A stretch of DNA of 64,000 nucleotides from Symbiodinium natans (lineage: Eukaryota > Sar > Dinophyceae > Suessiales > Symbiodiniaceae): positions 235,001 to 299,000 of the forward strand of contig CAJNDS010002242.1 of assembly GCA_905221605.1 (NCBI GenBank), read 5' to 3'. Position 1 is the first letter of the stretch, and the number at the start of each line of letters is the position of its first letter. Below the pieces are notes generated by a model. It ran no database searches, was not told the origin of the DNA, and saw nothing but the letters and a program-made list of their open reading frames with translations. Shown in pieces: positions 30,807-42,469 of the stretch. Both the position numbers and the translations under genes were made by a program.

Positions 30807-31055
30807 GGGCTTCTGGTTTAGGACCCTAAACCCTAAACCCTAAACCCTAAACCCTAAACCCTAAACCCTAAACCCTAAACCCTAAACCCTAAACCCTAAA
30901 CCCTAAACCCCAGGGAGTGATGCACTCAAAAGGCCCTGGGGAAGTAGAAGGCTGTGGGGCTTTGGGGGCTTTAGGGGAAACCCTTCTTACCCCGAAACCC
31001 GAGAACCCAATGATCAGAGACGTTTTCTCCAGTTGCTTGGAGCTTCGCTTGTCAG

Positions 31056-31104
31056 ACCCCCAAAAAAGGCGCGCAGGAAGGGTCCGGGGTCGCCCGCAAA
31101 AAGT
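31056..31104 (+). CDS. Exon candidate, basic
   Basis: CTTGTCAG acceptor. TPKKGAQEGSGVARKK, with a GT inside at 31082 as an alternative donor. The other frame gives RGRPQK, an AT-hook-like string. Start of gene region C, or its 5' part. Confidence 0.4.
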
Positions 31105-31889
31105 CCGAGATACCCTAAACCCTACACCCTAAACCCTACACCCTAAACCCTAAACCCTAAACCCTAAACCCTACACCCTAAAAGCTTGAACTCTTCAACC
31201 CTCCAAGCCAATAGACCGCCCAAGAAGCCCAAACCTTACTAAACCCTAAACTCTAAACTCTAAACCCTGCACCCTAAACCCTAAACCCTAAACCCTAAAC
31301 CCTAAACCCTAAACCCTAAACCCTAAACCCTAAACCCTAAACCCTAAACCCTCCTGAAGCTCCCAGAGACTTGCCCTAAGACTAGGCCACCCGGGAGCGC
31401 CCTTCGTTTCTTTATCTGTCCCCAAGGCCATGAAGCCACAAGCCCTTTAAGCCCTTTAACCCTGAGGGTTTAGGGTTTAGGCTTTAGGCTTTAGGGTTTA
31501 GGGTTTACGGTTTAGGGTGTAGAGTTTAGAGTTTAGGGTTTAGGGGCCTTATCCCTGCACCCTAATTAACACCCTAGACCCTTTGTGTTCTTTGTTTGCT
31601 GGGACCCCACAGGCAGACGAAGGTGGGTCTGAGCGATTGAAGTTCAATACATTATGGGTTTAGGGTCTAGGGTTTAGGGTTTGGGGTTTAGGGTTTGGGG
31701 TTTGGGGTTTAGGGTTTAGGGATTGGGGTTTGGGGTTTAGGGCTTGGGGCTTGAGGGGTTTAGAGGTTAGGGATTGAGGGGTTTAGGGCTTTAAGAGTTG
31801 AGAGTTTAGGGGTTTAGAGGTGAAGAGTTCCGCCCTATACTGAGCCCTAAACCCTAAACCCTAAACCCTAAACCCCCCTTTTTGTGAAG

Positions 31890-31980
31890 GTACTACAATC
31901 AGGTGCGTGAGAGCGAAGACGACCATGTGATCACAGCCTCCGACCTACCCCGCTACTACCAGGACCGCCCTCCCGCCTGC
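31890..31980 (+). CDS. Exon, 91 nt
   Basis: TTGTGAAG acceptor. YYNQVRESEDDHVITASDLP then RYYQDRPPAC, followed directly by GTTTAG of a telomere array. Phase 0 out. Clear coding composition; family unknown. Confidence 0.7.
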
Positions 31981-32473
31981 GTTTAGGGTTTAGGGTTTAG
32001 GGTTTAGGGTTTAGGGTTTAGGGTTTAGGGTTTAGGGTTTAGGGTTTAGGGTTTAGGGTTTAGGGTTCATGGTTTAGGGTTAAATTTAGGGGCTTAGGAT
32101 TTAGGGCATCCCTCCCAGTAGAGTCTCGTTGTTGCCGTACGTGTTTCAGATTCCCGAAGCCCTAAAGCACAAAGAGCTGAAGGTCAAGTTTATCTAGGGT
32201 TTAGGGTTTAGCAGTAGAAACCTTTGCCACCCCCCTTTTTTTGGGCTCCGGGCTCCCTTATAAACGAAGCAACCAAAAAATGGGTACCATACTTCTAAGC
32301 TGGTTACTGGACTACCAAGATGAAGGGTTTCCGAGGGGGAGTTCCCCCAATCAAGGAGTTGTGGAACCCGAAGCCGCCCTAAACTCTAAACCCACCCTAA
32401 ACCCTAAACCCTAAACCCTAAACCCTAAACCCTAAACCCTAAACCCTAAACCCTAAGCTTTTTGGGGGGGCAG

Positions 32474-32549
32474 CGCGAGGACATCCAACCCAGCTTCACC
32501 GTGGCCTTGAATATCGACCAGGTTAAGCTGCCGGGAGTCCAAGATTTGG
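32474..32549 (+). CDS. Exon, 76 nt, joins 31890-31980 in phase
   Basis: GGGGGCAG acceptor. REDIQPSFTVALNIDQVKL then PGVQDL, GTGTTT donor at 32550. CCCTAAA before and TTTAGGG after. Confidence 0.7.
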
Positions 32550-33752
32550 GTGTTTAGGGTTTAGGGTTTAGGGCTTAGGGCTTAGGGCTTAGGGTGTAGG
32601 GATTTGGGGGGTCTAGGTTTTACCGTTTGAGGGCTTGAGGGTTGAGGGTTTTGGTGTTTAGGCTTTGGGGTTTTAGGGTTTGGGGGGCTTCAGGCTTCAG
32701 GAGAGTTAGGGGGTGTCATTAGGCTTCATGGGGAGTTTAGGGGTCTTAGGGCATTTCTCAGGGTTCAGGGTTTTGGGCCTCTGGAGATGGTTGAACACTC
32801 CCTAAACCCTAAACCCTAAACCCTAAACCCTAAACCCATAGGATGTCCGGTGGCTTCAGGCACTCTATGGGATGCCCCGTGGTGCCCTCATTCTCTCTTT
32901 TTTTGTGAAAGGCACCCTTAAAAAGCAATAAAGACAATAATATAAGATAAGAATGAAGTAAGGAGCCAAGCGCGTAGTGAGTGTAGATTAGAGTTGCCCT
33001 GTAGCAATCCTAGGGGATCCTGAATTGAAGTATACATAAACGTGTGTTAGTCCAGGGCTCATGTCATGGTTTGGGGTCTGAGAGGTGGAAAAATGTAGGC
33101 AGACGTTTTGAATTTGAGAGACCTCTAGAAATGATAAGGGCTTCAGGGTTTGAGTCTCGTAAGCCAGGTTTTTGATGAAGCTCCTACATTCTAAGCCTAA
33201 ACCTTATAGCTTTGTCCCCAAGATGTATACACCCTCACTCCTACAGCTACACCCTAAACCCTAAACCCTAAACCCTTATAACCCTAAACCCTAAACCCCA
33301 AACCCTAAACCCTGAACGAACCCTAAAGTTCGTCTATCGTTGGGGAAGAGATGGCGCCTTTCAGGTGTAAGGCCATCCCGCCCCTGGCTGTCGGGCGCCC
33401 TGGGTGGGGTCCCGTGCTCTTCAGGACTTTTTGTGCGCCGATGTTTGGGTTAAGGGTTTCAGGGGAGAGGTCTTGGGGGGGGGTTTTTTGGGGGGGGGGG
33501 GGGTGTGGGGGATGTCGGGAAGTAGGGATCAGGCTTCGGGGGTAGTCAGGGTTGAGGGTTGAGGGTTCGGAAGCAAGCCTTACGGCTTTTTTAGTAGGGT
33601 CCATGTGGACCCTAAACGCCAAATCCACAACGCCGTTGCCCTGACCCCCTAAACCCAATGTAATCCGACCCAAAGCCCCCAAAGTCAAAACCCTAACCCT
33701 AAACCCTAAACCCTAAACCCTAAGAGCCCCTCAAGAAACCCTTACCTAGCTC

Positions 33753-33888
33753 TGTTCCCCCTTATACTAACAGTCCTTCATAGGGATTCTAATTTGGGTA
33801 CTCTAAACCCGAAATACTAAACCCTCAACCCTAAGCACAAAATTACTCCCTTCCCTATTAAGGACTGTTCGTATAAGGGGATCCCCCC
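33753..33888. mobile_element. MITE-like element, family A, copy 2
   Basis: GTTCCCCCTTATACTAACAG then TCCTT at the left; AAGGACTGTTCGTATAAGGGG at the right. The core includes degenerate CCCTAAA-like units. Confidence 0.75.
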
Positions 33889-33943
33889 AACCCTAAACCC
33901 TAAACCCTAAACTCTAAACCCTAAACCCAAGCTTAACCCGAAG

Positions 33944-34010
33944 CTTGCGAAGGCAACGCTCCAGTGTGTGAACCACGCCGGCAGCAAGATCAGCCAGTGC
34001 GGCTCCTTAG
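33944..34010 (+). CDS. Exon candidate
   Basis: ACCCGAAG acceptor. LAKATLQCVNHAGSKISQC then GSL. The end is not clear (GG or GA near 34,010). Coding composition good. Confidence 0.55.
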
Positions 34011-34669
34011 GGTGGGAGTTAGGGTTTGGGGTTTACGGGTTTTCGGGTTTGGGCTTTGGGGTTTGGGGTGTGGGGTTTGGGGTTTGGGGCTTCAAGTTTA
34101 GGCTCTTCGGCTTTCGGGGGTTAGGGTTTAGGGGTTAGGGTTTGGCGTGTAGGGCGTAGGCCCTCGGGTTTTGGGGGCTTATGGTTTTGTTTGCATCCAA
34201 GCTCTACAGGACCTCCGACAATAAACCCTCGTCCTTGACCCTCAACCCTAAACCCTAGTCCTAAACCCTAAAAGTCTAGTCCCTAAACCCTGAAAACTGC
34301 TGGATTCAGGGCGTCCCTAGGTTTTGGGGGGTGGCAGGTCAGGGTCGATAGGGTCTCGGGTGCCAGCCCTGGTTGTTGACACCCGAAACCGGGTTTCGGT
34401 TTCAGGGTTTGGGGTTTAGGGTATAGGGTTCAGGGTTAGGCTTTTAATGTTAGGGTTTAGGGGTTAGGGGTTAGGGGTTAGGGGTTAGGTCTCCAAGCTT
34501 CTCTAAAGGCTCAGAAGTATGAGCGCTTCGGTTGCATAAAGGGCAATGTGAGGAGAATATAGGGGCTCCCGAAGTAAGGCCCCTTGCTAAGGGCCCTGGT
34601 AGCTACCTGAAGACTCATAAACCCCCTTATACGCTAACCCCGACATTTATGCCCTAGACCAAACATTAG

Positions 34670-34717
34670 GCCCGACTTCGACTCCTACAAGACCCTGTTC
34701 TATCCGGAGGACCTGGA
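34670..34717 (+). CDS. Exon candidate
   Basis: ACATTAG acceptor. PDFDSYKTLFYPEDL plus two bases before GT at 34718. Confidence 0.6.
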
Positions 34718-35256
34718 GTTTTCGGGGGAGGGGGGATTTTGGCGCTGTTTGGGGGGAGTTGCTTGCTGGGCCTGGTAGGTTTATTGTTTAGGGCTTAGAA
34801 TCCCTAAACCCCAAACCCCAAACCCCAAACCCCAAACCCCAAACCCCAAACCCCAAACCCTAAACCCTAAACCCTAAACTTATGTGAGCTTTGGGCTTGT
34901 AGGAGGCGTTCAGTGACTGCTCAAACCGTGGGGTTGTAGGGTTTTAAGGCTCAGTTCCTGTTTCATGGTCAGGGGCTTCGGGTTCAGCGTTTGCCTGTGC
35001 AGGGTTTTGGGTTTAAGGGCTTTTAGGGTTTAGGACAAGTTTAGGAGTTTGAGTGTATTTCGGGTCTTCTGTGGTATTCCTAGCCACGAGGGATCTATGC
35101 TCTATGAGAGTGCCGGAACCCTAAACCCTATGCCTTATAAGCCCTAAGCCCCAAACCCCCCGATCTCGCCTCGGTTCATTCAATCTTTCTGCAACAAATG
35201 CTTGCAGAGGGGTTAGGGGGGGGGGGTTAAAGGCGCTGTAGTTCGGATGTTCCCCC

Positions 35257-35572
35257 TTAATGTTAGACTGTTAGACCCGCTTTAGTAGGGGCCTCCCCTT
35301 TACAGTCAATTTGGCCAAATTATTCAGGACCCCCTGACTGTTTGCGGGGTCTCCTTTAAAGTCAAACCGTCCGGGCGCCGTAAGAAAGTTCCACGTGGCG
35401 CGCCTTTAAAAAAGATAACCGGGCATCGCTGCCCCTTTTAAACCTATCTAAACTCCTCCCTATTGAAATCATATAAGCCCCCGGGGCCGTGTAATCAGGC
35501 TCCCATCCACGCCTCAACTGTTCGGGGGGAGGGGGGGGGGGGCCCAACACACTAAAGAGGGTCCAACATTAT
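35257..35572 (+). mobile_element. 316-bp inverted-repeat element, family D, copy 1
   Basis: Left end TTAATGTTAGACTG...GACCCGCTTTAGTAGG; right end CACTAAAGAGGGTCCAACATTA. The interior carries GCCGTAAGAAAGTTCCACGT and TCAAACCGTCCGGGCGCC, both found in reverse orientation in 49,796-50,080, so the whole element is conserved, not only its ends. A family A-like end (CGGATGTTCCCCCTTA) abuts its left side. Confidence 0.8.
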
Positions 35573-35582
35573 ATACCTTAAT

Positions 35583-35774
35583 CCGGATGTTCCCCCTTAT
35601 ATACCTTAATCGAGATTATAGTCCCCCCCCCGATTATCATTCTTATTAAGGATCTTATACCTTAATTAACAGGGATTATACCCTGAACCCTAAACCCTAA
35701 ACCCTAAACCCCCTTAACCCTAAACCGAACTTTGCAATTCCTATTCAGGACTGTTAGGAGAAGGGGGAACATAC
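35583..35774. mobile_element. Broken family A element
   Basis: CCGGATGTTCCCCCTTATAT at the left, CAGGACTGTTAGGAGAAGGG then GGAAC at the right, with CCCTAAA units inserted between. Confidence 0.5.
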
Positions 35775-36089
35775 CGAGGCTTTAGTCTCTTGCTTGGGGC
35801 CGAGCGTGTTTTTTCTTTTTTTTAACGGGCTGGCCTCCTAAACCCTAAACCCTAAACCCTAAACCCTAAACCCTAAACCCTAAACCCTCGTCTAGAGAGG
35901 AAACCCTGAAGGCAAATCCCGTTCCTTGGGCTTTGGGTTTGTTAACTGAGAGCGTTCCGGGCCTTCGCGTTTTTGTAGTTGCGGGGGGGGGTTTTGAAAT
36001 GCCAGGTCAACATTAGGGCCTCAGGTTTTGGGGTAAGTTTAGGTTTGAGGGTGTGGTGTGATACGGGGGCCCACGCATATCCGACTGAG

Positions 36090-36168
36090 GTACAGGACCC
36101 TCAAGGCAAGCCCGACACCCCCCTCCGCGCCGCCGTCTTTCGCTGCAACAGCCGCTGCTGTAGCATTT
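36090..36168 (+). CDS. Exon candidate, frame unsettled
   Basis: GACTGAG acceptor. Joined in phase to the exon at 34670 it reads EYRTLKASPTPPSAPPSF, Ala/Pro-rich. The alternative frame VQDPQGKPDTPLRAAVFRCN ends at a TAG. Confidence 0.4.
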
Positions 36169-36309
36169 AGGAAATCTCAGCAAAATTCAACGCGCAAACT
36201 CTACACCCCACACCCCCCCCCCCACCCTAAATCCCCAAACCCTGAGCCCAATAAGCCCTAGACCCCGAACCCTAAATCCCAAATCCTAAACCCTAGAACC
36301 CTAATGCAG

Positions 36310-36354
36310 ACTCCACGCCCCAAAGGCTCAAAGGAAGCCCGTGAGACAGCAAAG
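36310..36354 (+). CDS. Exon, 15 codons
   Basis: CTAATGCAG acceptor, TPRPKGSKEARETAK, donor GTCCCC at 36355; phase 0/0. Basic, probably disordered. Confidence 0.5.
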
Positions 36355-36664
36355 GTCCCCCGGAACTCGACTGCCTTGGCACCCTCAACCCTAAACCCTA
36401 AACCCCAGGCCCAAACCCTAAAACCTAAACCCTAAACCCTAAACCCTAAACCCTAACCCGAAACTCTAAACCGGCCAAAGACGGCCCACACCCCGACTTA
36501 AAACCGCGACGCTCGTCTAGGGTTCAGGGCTAGAGTCTAGCAAGCCTTAACCCGCAGCCCCTTGATTCCTTCAATCCTGAATCCCTGACTCTACACCCTA
36601 AGCCCTAAGCCCTAAGCCCTAAACCCTAAACCCTAAACCCAAAACCCCCAAAAAGAACCCCAAC

Positions 36665-36755
36665 ATGGCTCCCTGTCGCGCGAGCCGATTGGGTTGGGTC
36701 CTTCCCTGGCTCCCGTGGGCCTGGTCAGCGCAGCAGCTCGTTGTGGAAGAGAGGG
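36665..36755 (+). CDS. Candidate first exon with signal-peptide-like start
   Basis: ATG at 36665 in CCCAACATGG context. MAPCRASRLGWVLPWLPWAW then SAQQLVVEER, GT at 36756. A basic start, a Trp/Leu/Pro-rich hydrophobic core and a small-residue SA.Q site fit an ER signal peptide. Bounded by CCCTAAA and TTTAGGG arrays. Product unknown. Confidence 0.55.
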
Positions 36756-38004
36756 GTTGAAGGTTTAGGGTTTAGGGTTTAGGGTTTAGGGTTTAGGGTT
36801 TAGGGTTTAGGGTTTAGGGTTTAGGGTTTAGGGCTACGTAGGGTTTAGGGTGCAGGGTTTCTGGTTTCGGGCTGATCTCTTAGGGCTTAGGGTTAAGGCT
36901 CTAGGGCTCTTTGGTTTAGTTTTCGGTGCGCTGGCATGTACTTTACCCCCCCCTGTTTGTGGTACTGCTTTCACAACTCCTTGAGAAATGTCATTGGGCT
37001 TTCGGGCTTTTGAAGTTCAGTATTGTTTGTTCTTTTGTGTTTGGCGTTGGCGGTTGAACCACCAAATCCTCCCTACAAACCCTAAACCCTCAACCCTCAA
37101 ATTCAACATGGACTGTTGGGGCTTGCTTTTCACCTCCCCGTGAAGCTCTGCTTCGCAGCTGCGCATGTTGAGTGTTTAGGTTCTAGGGCTTAGGGTTTAG
37201 GGCTTAGGGTTTAGCCTTCACGGCTTAGGGTTAAGGGTTTAGGGTTTATGGTTGAGAGTTTAGGGTCTAGGGATTCTTCGGGATTTTGGGGTTTGGCATT
37301 AGGGTTGCGGGTTCTTTGGGCAGGTGTTGGCCAAGAACTTTAAGGCTTCAAGTTTAACCAAAAAGAAGGCTTATGAGGGGCTTGTAGCGTTTTTAGGGCT
37401 TATGCATCTGCAAGCTATCGGGAGTTGGAGCTTGTGGTGTTGGGTCGGGCTTAGGCTTCAAGAGTTTGAAAAGTCGGAGAACTGACTCAAGCACCGTCAA
37501 AGGGCAAACCACTCCTGAACACAACCGGGCCGAAAGCCCCATAAAGTATCTTAGACCCTAAATCCTAAAACCCTAAAGCACTAAAGCCCTAAAACCCTAA
37601 AGCCTCGAATCTTACTCCCAAGCTCGTGAGTTCCTTGCTCAAAAACAAAGGCCCCGCAACCCGAAGCCGTAAACCCAAAGCCCCAAGAACAACCCTACCA
37701 CCCTACACTCCAAACCCTAACCCTAAACCCTAAACCCTAAACCCTAAACCCTATACCGCAAATCTTAAACCCTAAGCCCTGGAGCTTAAACGCTAACGCC
37801 CTAAACCCTAAACTCCAAACCCCAAACCCAAAACTCCAAACCCCAAACCCTAAACCTTAAGGCCCTAACCTCTAACCCCCAAACCTTAAGGCCCTAAACC
37901 CTGAACCCTAAAACCCTACACCCTAAACCACAAACCCCTGAAACCCTGAACCCTTGGCCCTGAGCTCAGCAACTAAAACCATGAAGCCAAGCCAAGCCGC
38001 CCAG

Positions 38005-38026
38005 GGAGGCGGAGCCGGAGGACGCC
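38005..38026 (+). CDS. Microexon candidate
   Basis: CCGCCCAG acceptor, EAEPEDA in phase 2, then GTTTAG of a telomere array. Confidence 0.35.
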
Positions 38027-38177
38027 GTTTAGGGTTTAGGGTTTAGGGTTTAGGGTTTAGGGTTTAGGGTTTAGGGTTTAGGGTTTAGGGTTTAGGGTTT
38101 AGGGTTTAAGGCTAGTTCAGGGTTTAGGGTTTAGGGTTCAGGGTTTCGGGGAGGTTCCTACGCCTAAAATTCCACAG

Positions 38178-38226
38178 GCCGAGGGTGCCGACTTGGGGTT
38201 GTGGACGCAAGGCAATCGGGCCAAAA
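38178..38226 (+). CDS. Exon, 49 nt
   Basis: ATTCCACAG acceptor. AEGADLGLWTQGNRAK plus one base, donor GTTGTC at 38227. Confidence 0.55.
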
Positions 38227-38376
38227 GTTGTCAGGCTTGGGGGTTGGAGGTTTAGGTTTAGGGTTTAGGGTTTGGGGTTTAGGGTTTAGGGTTTAGGGTT
38301 TACGGTCTAGGGATTGGGATTTAGGGTTTCAAGGGTCAGGGCCTAGGTGAACTCCATCCTTTCTTTATGGGTACAG

Positions 38377-38640
38377 CAGCCATGGTTGCAAGTTGTCTGC
38401 AAAATGTGTGTTTGAGCGGTTGGAACGACACACAGTCATGATTTTCTCCACGCCCTCAACCACCCAGGGGCTTCCCAGCGGGTTAGACTTTTGGGGCTTG
38501 CCCTTGACCTCTAAAGCCCAAGCCCCAAAAAAGGCAACGTCTCACCTCGCACACCAAGAAAGATTGCAAAGCAAGACTGGGTTGTTTGGGTTTTGGCAGT
38601 CAAGAACCACAAGCCTGAGCCCCAAGCCCTCAACCTGAGC
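38377..38640 (+). CDS. Long open stretch, possibly an exon
   Basis: Open frame HGCKLSAKCVFERLERHTVM, then IFSTPSTTQGLPSGLDFWGL ... HLAHQERLQSKTGLFGFW. Not repeat-derived for most of its length. No neat donor, and phase with 38226 requires another acceptor. Confidence 0.3.
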
Positions 38641-38654
38641 CTTAAAAACCCTAG

Positions 38655-38687
38655 ATTCCGAACGCGAGGTTGCCTAAGCGGAGCCCT
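38655..38687 (+). CDS. Small exon candidate
   Basis: CCCTAG acceptor, IPNARLPKRSP, donor GTAGGG at 38688. Confidence 0.45.
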
Positions 38688-38699
38688 GTAGGGGTCCGT

Positions 38700-38818
38700 G
38701 GATCCCCTAAACCCCCCTAAACCCCCCTAAACCCCCCTAAACCCCCCTAAACCCCCCTAAACCCCCCTAAACCCCCCTAAACCCCCCTAAACCCCCAAAC
38801 CCCCTAAACCCCTAAACC
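38700..38818 (+). repeat. CCCCCCTAAA decamer array
   Basis: Nine ten-base units with six C each, then shorter forms. Homogenised block distinct from its neighbours. Confidence 0.95.
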
Positions 38819-38840
38819 CGACTCTCGGATAGCATAGTAG

Positions 38841-38893
38841 CGTACCATGCGCCCGAGGAGGAGCAGTATTGGAGACCGACGCTGGGGGACCTG
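38841..38893 (+). CDS. Exon candidate
   Basis: Frame AYHAPEEEQYWRPTLGDL to donor GTTTGA at 38894. It is open upstream (RLSDSIV), so an earlier acceptor is possible. Confidence 0.6.
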
Positions 38894-39377
38894 GTTTGAG
38901 GGTTTAGGGTTTAGGGTTTAGGGTTTAGGGTTTTAGGGTTTAGGGTTTAGGGTTTAGGGTTTAGGGTTTAGGGTTGTTGATTTGTGGAATTTGTTCATAG
39001 CGTTATATAGGGTTAATCAATAGGGTTAGAGGTTCATAGGGTGATAGAGGGTTTCAGGGTTCTAGGTTCATCGGCTTGTAGGGTTCATCGGGTTTATAGG
39101 GTTTTAGGTTCACAGGGTTATAGGGTTTACAGGGTTATAGGGTTCTAGACTGTAGGGTTATAAGGTTATAGGGACTTGGGATTAGGGTTATGGGCTTATG
39201 GGGTTATAGGGTTACAGGTCAGAGGTTGTAGGGTTCCGGGTTGTAGGGTCTAGTTCGGGTTATAGGGTTGAGGGTTAAAGGTTTGGGTTTAGGGCTTCGC
39301 TTTGAAGAGGGCTTCTAAGGGTCTTCTGAGGGTTTAAGGTTCAGGGTTGGGGCCCCTTTCTTGCCATGCGTGTGTAG

Positions 39378-39413
39378 CACGGGAAAAAATGCAAGTTGGG
39401 CGAGGAGAAGAGA
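39378..39413 (+). CDS. Small exon, phase 0
   Basis: TGTGTAG acceptor, HGKKCKLGEEKR, phase-compatible with 38893. The donor is not GT (possibly GA or GG). Confidence 0.45.
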
Positions 39414-39728
39414 GGGGACCCTAAACCCTAAACCCTAAACCCTAAACCCTAAACCCTAAACCCTAAACCCTAAACCCTAAACCCTAAACCCTAAACCCTA
39501 AACCCTGAACCTCGAGGCGGCCATAGAGGCACCGATCCCTGAACCCCGAAACCCCTAAACCCTCAATGGCCCTGAAGGCCCAGGCCCTACACCCTAGACC
39601 CTGAAAATCCCAAAGCCGCGAAAGCGGCCTTACACCCCAAACCCAAAGAGGGTTTAGGGTTTAGGGTTTAGGGTTTAGGGTTTAGGGTTTAGGGTTTAGG
39701 GTTTAGCCTTGAGCCCTTACAAACACAG

Positions 39729-39766
39729 GCCCGGCGCGGTCCCTCCCTTTGACGCGCCCCGGATAC
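39729..39766 (+). CDS. Exon with GTGAGC donor
   Basis: AAACACAG acceptor and GTGAGC donor at 39767. Two frames are open (PARSLPLTRPGY or PGAVPPFDAPRI). Confidence 0.5.
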
Positions 39767-40229
39767 GTGAGCCTACCCGCCGCCCGTCATGATCTGGGTG
39801 ATGCTGGGCTTAGGGTTTGGGGTTTAGGGTTTAGGGTTTAGGGTTGAGGATTTAGGGTTTAGGGCTTCAGAGGTTTGGGAGTTGAGGGTGGTGGGCTCGG
39901 GGTTAGGTGCTTCAGGGTTCCTGGGGTCCTAGGAGGCCGAGTCGTATGTTGGGTTCTGAGTTCTTACCACAATCAACACCTAAGTGGTCCCCCATGATGG
40001 AATATGGCCACTACATAAATAAAGGGCTTCACTTCCCTGGGTAGTTTAGGGTTTAGGGGTTGAGGGTTTGGGGTTTAGGGTTTAGGGTTTAGGGGTTTAG
40101 GGTTTAGGGTTTATGGGCTTAGGGTTTTGGGTTTAGGGTTTAGGGTTTAGGGGCTTAGGGTTTTGGGTTTAGGGTTTAGGGTTTAGGGGTTTAGGGTTTT
40201 GGGTTTTAGGGTTGAGGGCTTAAGGGCAG

Positions 40230-40301
40230 CCGACCAAGACCGCAAGCCGCAAACGCCCTGCAGCGATAAACCGCCAATCACAAGAGCTCAGAGAAGAAGA
40301 G
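40230..40301 (+). CDS. Exon, 24 codons, basic then acidic
   Basis: AAGGGCAG acceptor, PTKTASRKRPAAINRQSQEL then REEE, donor GTGTCC at 40302, phase 0/0. Confidence 0.6.
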
Positions 40302-40697
40302 GTGTCCATCCCAGAATTCCCCAAAAAAGCCCCAAAGCCTAAACCCTAAATCCTTAACTCCTGGCAGCCTAGACCCCCAAAAACCCTACAAAGATAGAAC
40401 GCCCCAAACTTCTCAAAGCAACAAAGACACGGGGCTTGTGTTGCTGTTCTTGGTGAGTGTACAAACACAGGGTTCCTCATACATCTTGGTGGGTGTAGAT
40501 GTTGGGTCCCTCAGGCTCAAAAAAGCCAAAGAACCTTGTTTAGGAAGGCTCTTTGGGCCCAAAAACCCTAAAACAGGGGTCCTTAGAGGCTTAGGGCCTC
40601 GGTTTAGGGTTTAGGCTTCGTGGTTTGGCTTCGGGTTTGCGGTTTAGGATTTAGGGTTTGGGGTTTGGGGTTAAAGCGACCCTTGCTTCCTCAACAG

Positions 40698-40719
40698 CAA
40701 TCCAGCACACACGAAACAG
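40698..40719 (+). CDS. 22-nt microexon
   Basis: CTCAACAG acceptor, QSSTHET plus one base, donor GTAGTG at 40720. Joins in phase to 40935. Confidence 0.45.
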
Positions 40720-40934
40720 GTAGTGTAAGCATTATACATCAGAGTCAAGGAATGAAGACTCGTACCCCTAAGGTTGTAGGTTCCCCTTAATCTACTCCTA
40801 ACTTGGCCCTTATGTTCCCTTTATGAAGGATCCTTAGACAGGACACCCCTCCCCCCCCAAACCCAACGGTATGACCTTAAGGGTCCAAGGTATGACCCTA
40901 GATTACTATAGCCCAGAGAGCCCCGACAGTCCAG

Positions 40935-40969
40935 GCAAGCAGTTTGAGCAGTTGATCTTGGATGGAAAG
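40935..40969 (+). CDS. Exon candidate
   Basis: AGTCCAG acceptor, GKQFEQLILDGK with the first codon completed by the previous exon. Possible GC donor near 40,970. The frame is open on both sides (PDSP..., AAPLP). Confidence 0.5.
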
Positions 40970-41144
40970 GCCGCCCCGCTTCCTCCCCTAAACCCTATAA
41001 ACCCTGAACCCTTAACCCTGGAAACTCTATCGGAATAGGCTTGCGAAACTTTTTGGTTCAGGGTTTTGGGGGGGGGGGGGGGTTTGGGCCTCTGGGCATG
41101 GACAGTTTAGGGTTTAGGGTTTAGGGATTCAGGGTTCGATCTAG

Positions 41145-41181
41145 AACAGCTACTTGGCAGAGCCGAAGATAGCTGGGGGAG
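41145..41181 (+). CDS. Exon candidate with GC donor
   Basis: GATCTAG acceptor, NSYLAEPKIAGG plus one base, then GCCAAG. Confidence 0.45.
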
Positions 41182-41333
41182 GCCAAGCCCTGCGCCCTAA
41201 ACCCTAAACCCTACACCCTAAACCCTAAACCCTACACCCTAAACCCTAAACCCTAAACCCTAAACCCTAAACCCGAAACCCGAAACCCTAAACCCTAAAC
41301 CCTAAACCCTAACCCTGGCAACTCTATTGGAAG

Positions 41334-41372
41334 ACACTGCATACCCTACATCCCGAACGGAGAGCCAACAAG
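41334..41372 (+). CDS. Exon, 13 codons
   Basis: TTGGAAG acceptor, TLHTLHPERRANK, donor GTCCCA at 41373, phase 0/0. The upstream part CTCTATTGGAAG has a diverged duplicate at about 41,022 (CTCTATCGGAATAG). Confidence 0.5.
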
Positions 41373-41445
41373 GTCCCAAGCTTTGTCTCAGCTAAACCCT
41401 AAACCCTAAACCGGAAACCCTTAACCCTAAGCACTTTGTTCGCAG

Positions 41446-41491
41446 GACCTATCCATGATGTTTCAGTTACCCCGAGCACAGCACAGCCCAA
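41446..41491 (+). CDS. Exon candidate
   Basis: GTTCGCAG acceptor, DLSMMFQLPRAQHSP, possible GC donor at 41492. Confidence 0.5.
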
Positions 41492-41823
41492 GCTTGCCCT
41501 AAACCCTCACCCTAGACCCCTAAACCCTAAGCCCTAAACCCGAAGCCCTAAAGCTTAAACCCTAAACCCCAAGTCCTAAACCCTAAAACCCAAGCCCCAA
41601 ACCCTAAATCTTAAAAACCTTAAACCCTAAACCTTAAGCCCTAAACCTTAAACCCTAAACCTTAAACCCTAAACCCTAGACCCTAAACCCCTAAAACCCT
41701 AACCCTCTAACAGCCCTCAACCCTGAAAACCCCAAACCCTAAACCCCAAGCCCTAAACCCTAAACCCTAACAGCCCTAAACCTCAAACCCTAAACCCTAA
41801 ACCCCAAAAACCCCAAACCCTAG

Positions 41824-41912
41824 ATTTTCGTCGTCCCGGACATCAGCGCCGACTGGGAGCTCCGTCGCTGGGACTGCCGGGGGACCTGGGCCTGTTCGCC
41901 TGCACTTCTTGG
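41824..41912 (+). CDS. Exon, 89 nt
   Basis: CCCTAG acceptor from a repeat unit. IFVVPDISADWELRRWDCR then GTWACSPALL, GTTTAG donor at 41913 from a telomere unit. Strong coding look; unknown family. Both splice sites come from repeat units. Confidence 0.65.
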
Positions 41913-42469
41913 GTTTAGGGTTTTGGGGTTTAGGGCTTAGGGTTTTGGGGTTTAGGGTTTGGAGTTTAGGGTTTAGGGTTTAGGGTTCAGGGTTTTGGGG
42001 TTTAGGGTTTAGGGTTTTGGGGTTTAGGGTTTAGGGCTTGGGGCTTGGGGTTTGGGGTTTAGGGTTCAGAGTTCAGGGTTTTGGGGCCTGTGTGTAGCCT
42101 TGGGTCTAATTAGGTTGGAGGGTTTGGTGTTTAGGGTTTGGAGTTTAGGGTTAAGGGCCGTAATATGTGGTCATTACGCAGACGACCCTGGGGGGGGGGG
42201 GGGGGGGTCCTGCAACCCTAAATCCTAAGCCCTAAACCCTAAACCCTAAACCCTTTGAGGGTTAAGGGATGTGCTGTTTTAAGGTTAGGTATGACATGTT
42301 TGCAGGGCATCAGGGCTTTCAGGACAGCAGGGCCTGCAACGAATCCACGAATCGGAGCTTTGGCAAACCCGAACTGAGCCCTAAGCCTAGGGTTTAAGGT
42401 TTAGGGTTTAGGGTTTAGGGTTTGGGGTTTGGGGTTTGGGGTTTGGGGTTTAGGGTTTAGGACCCTTAT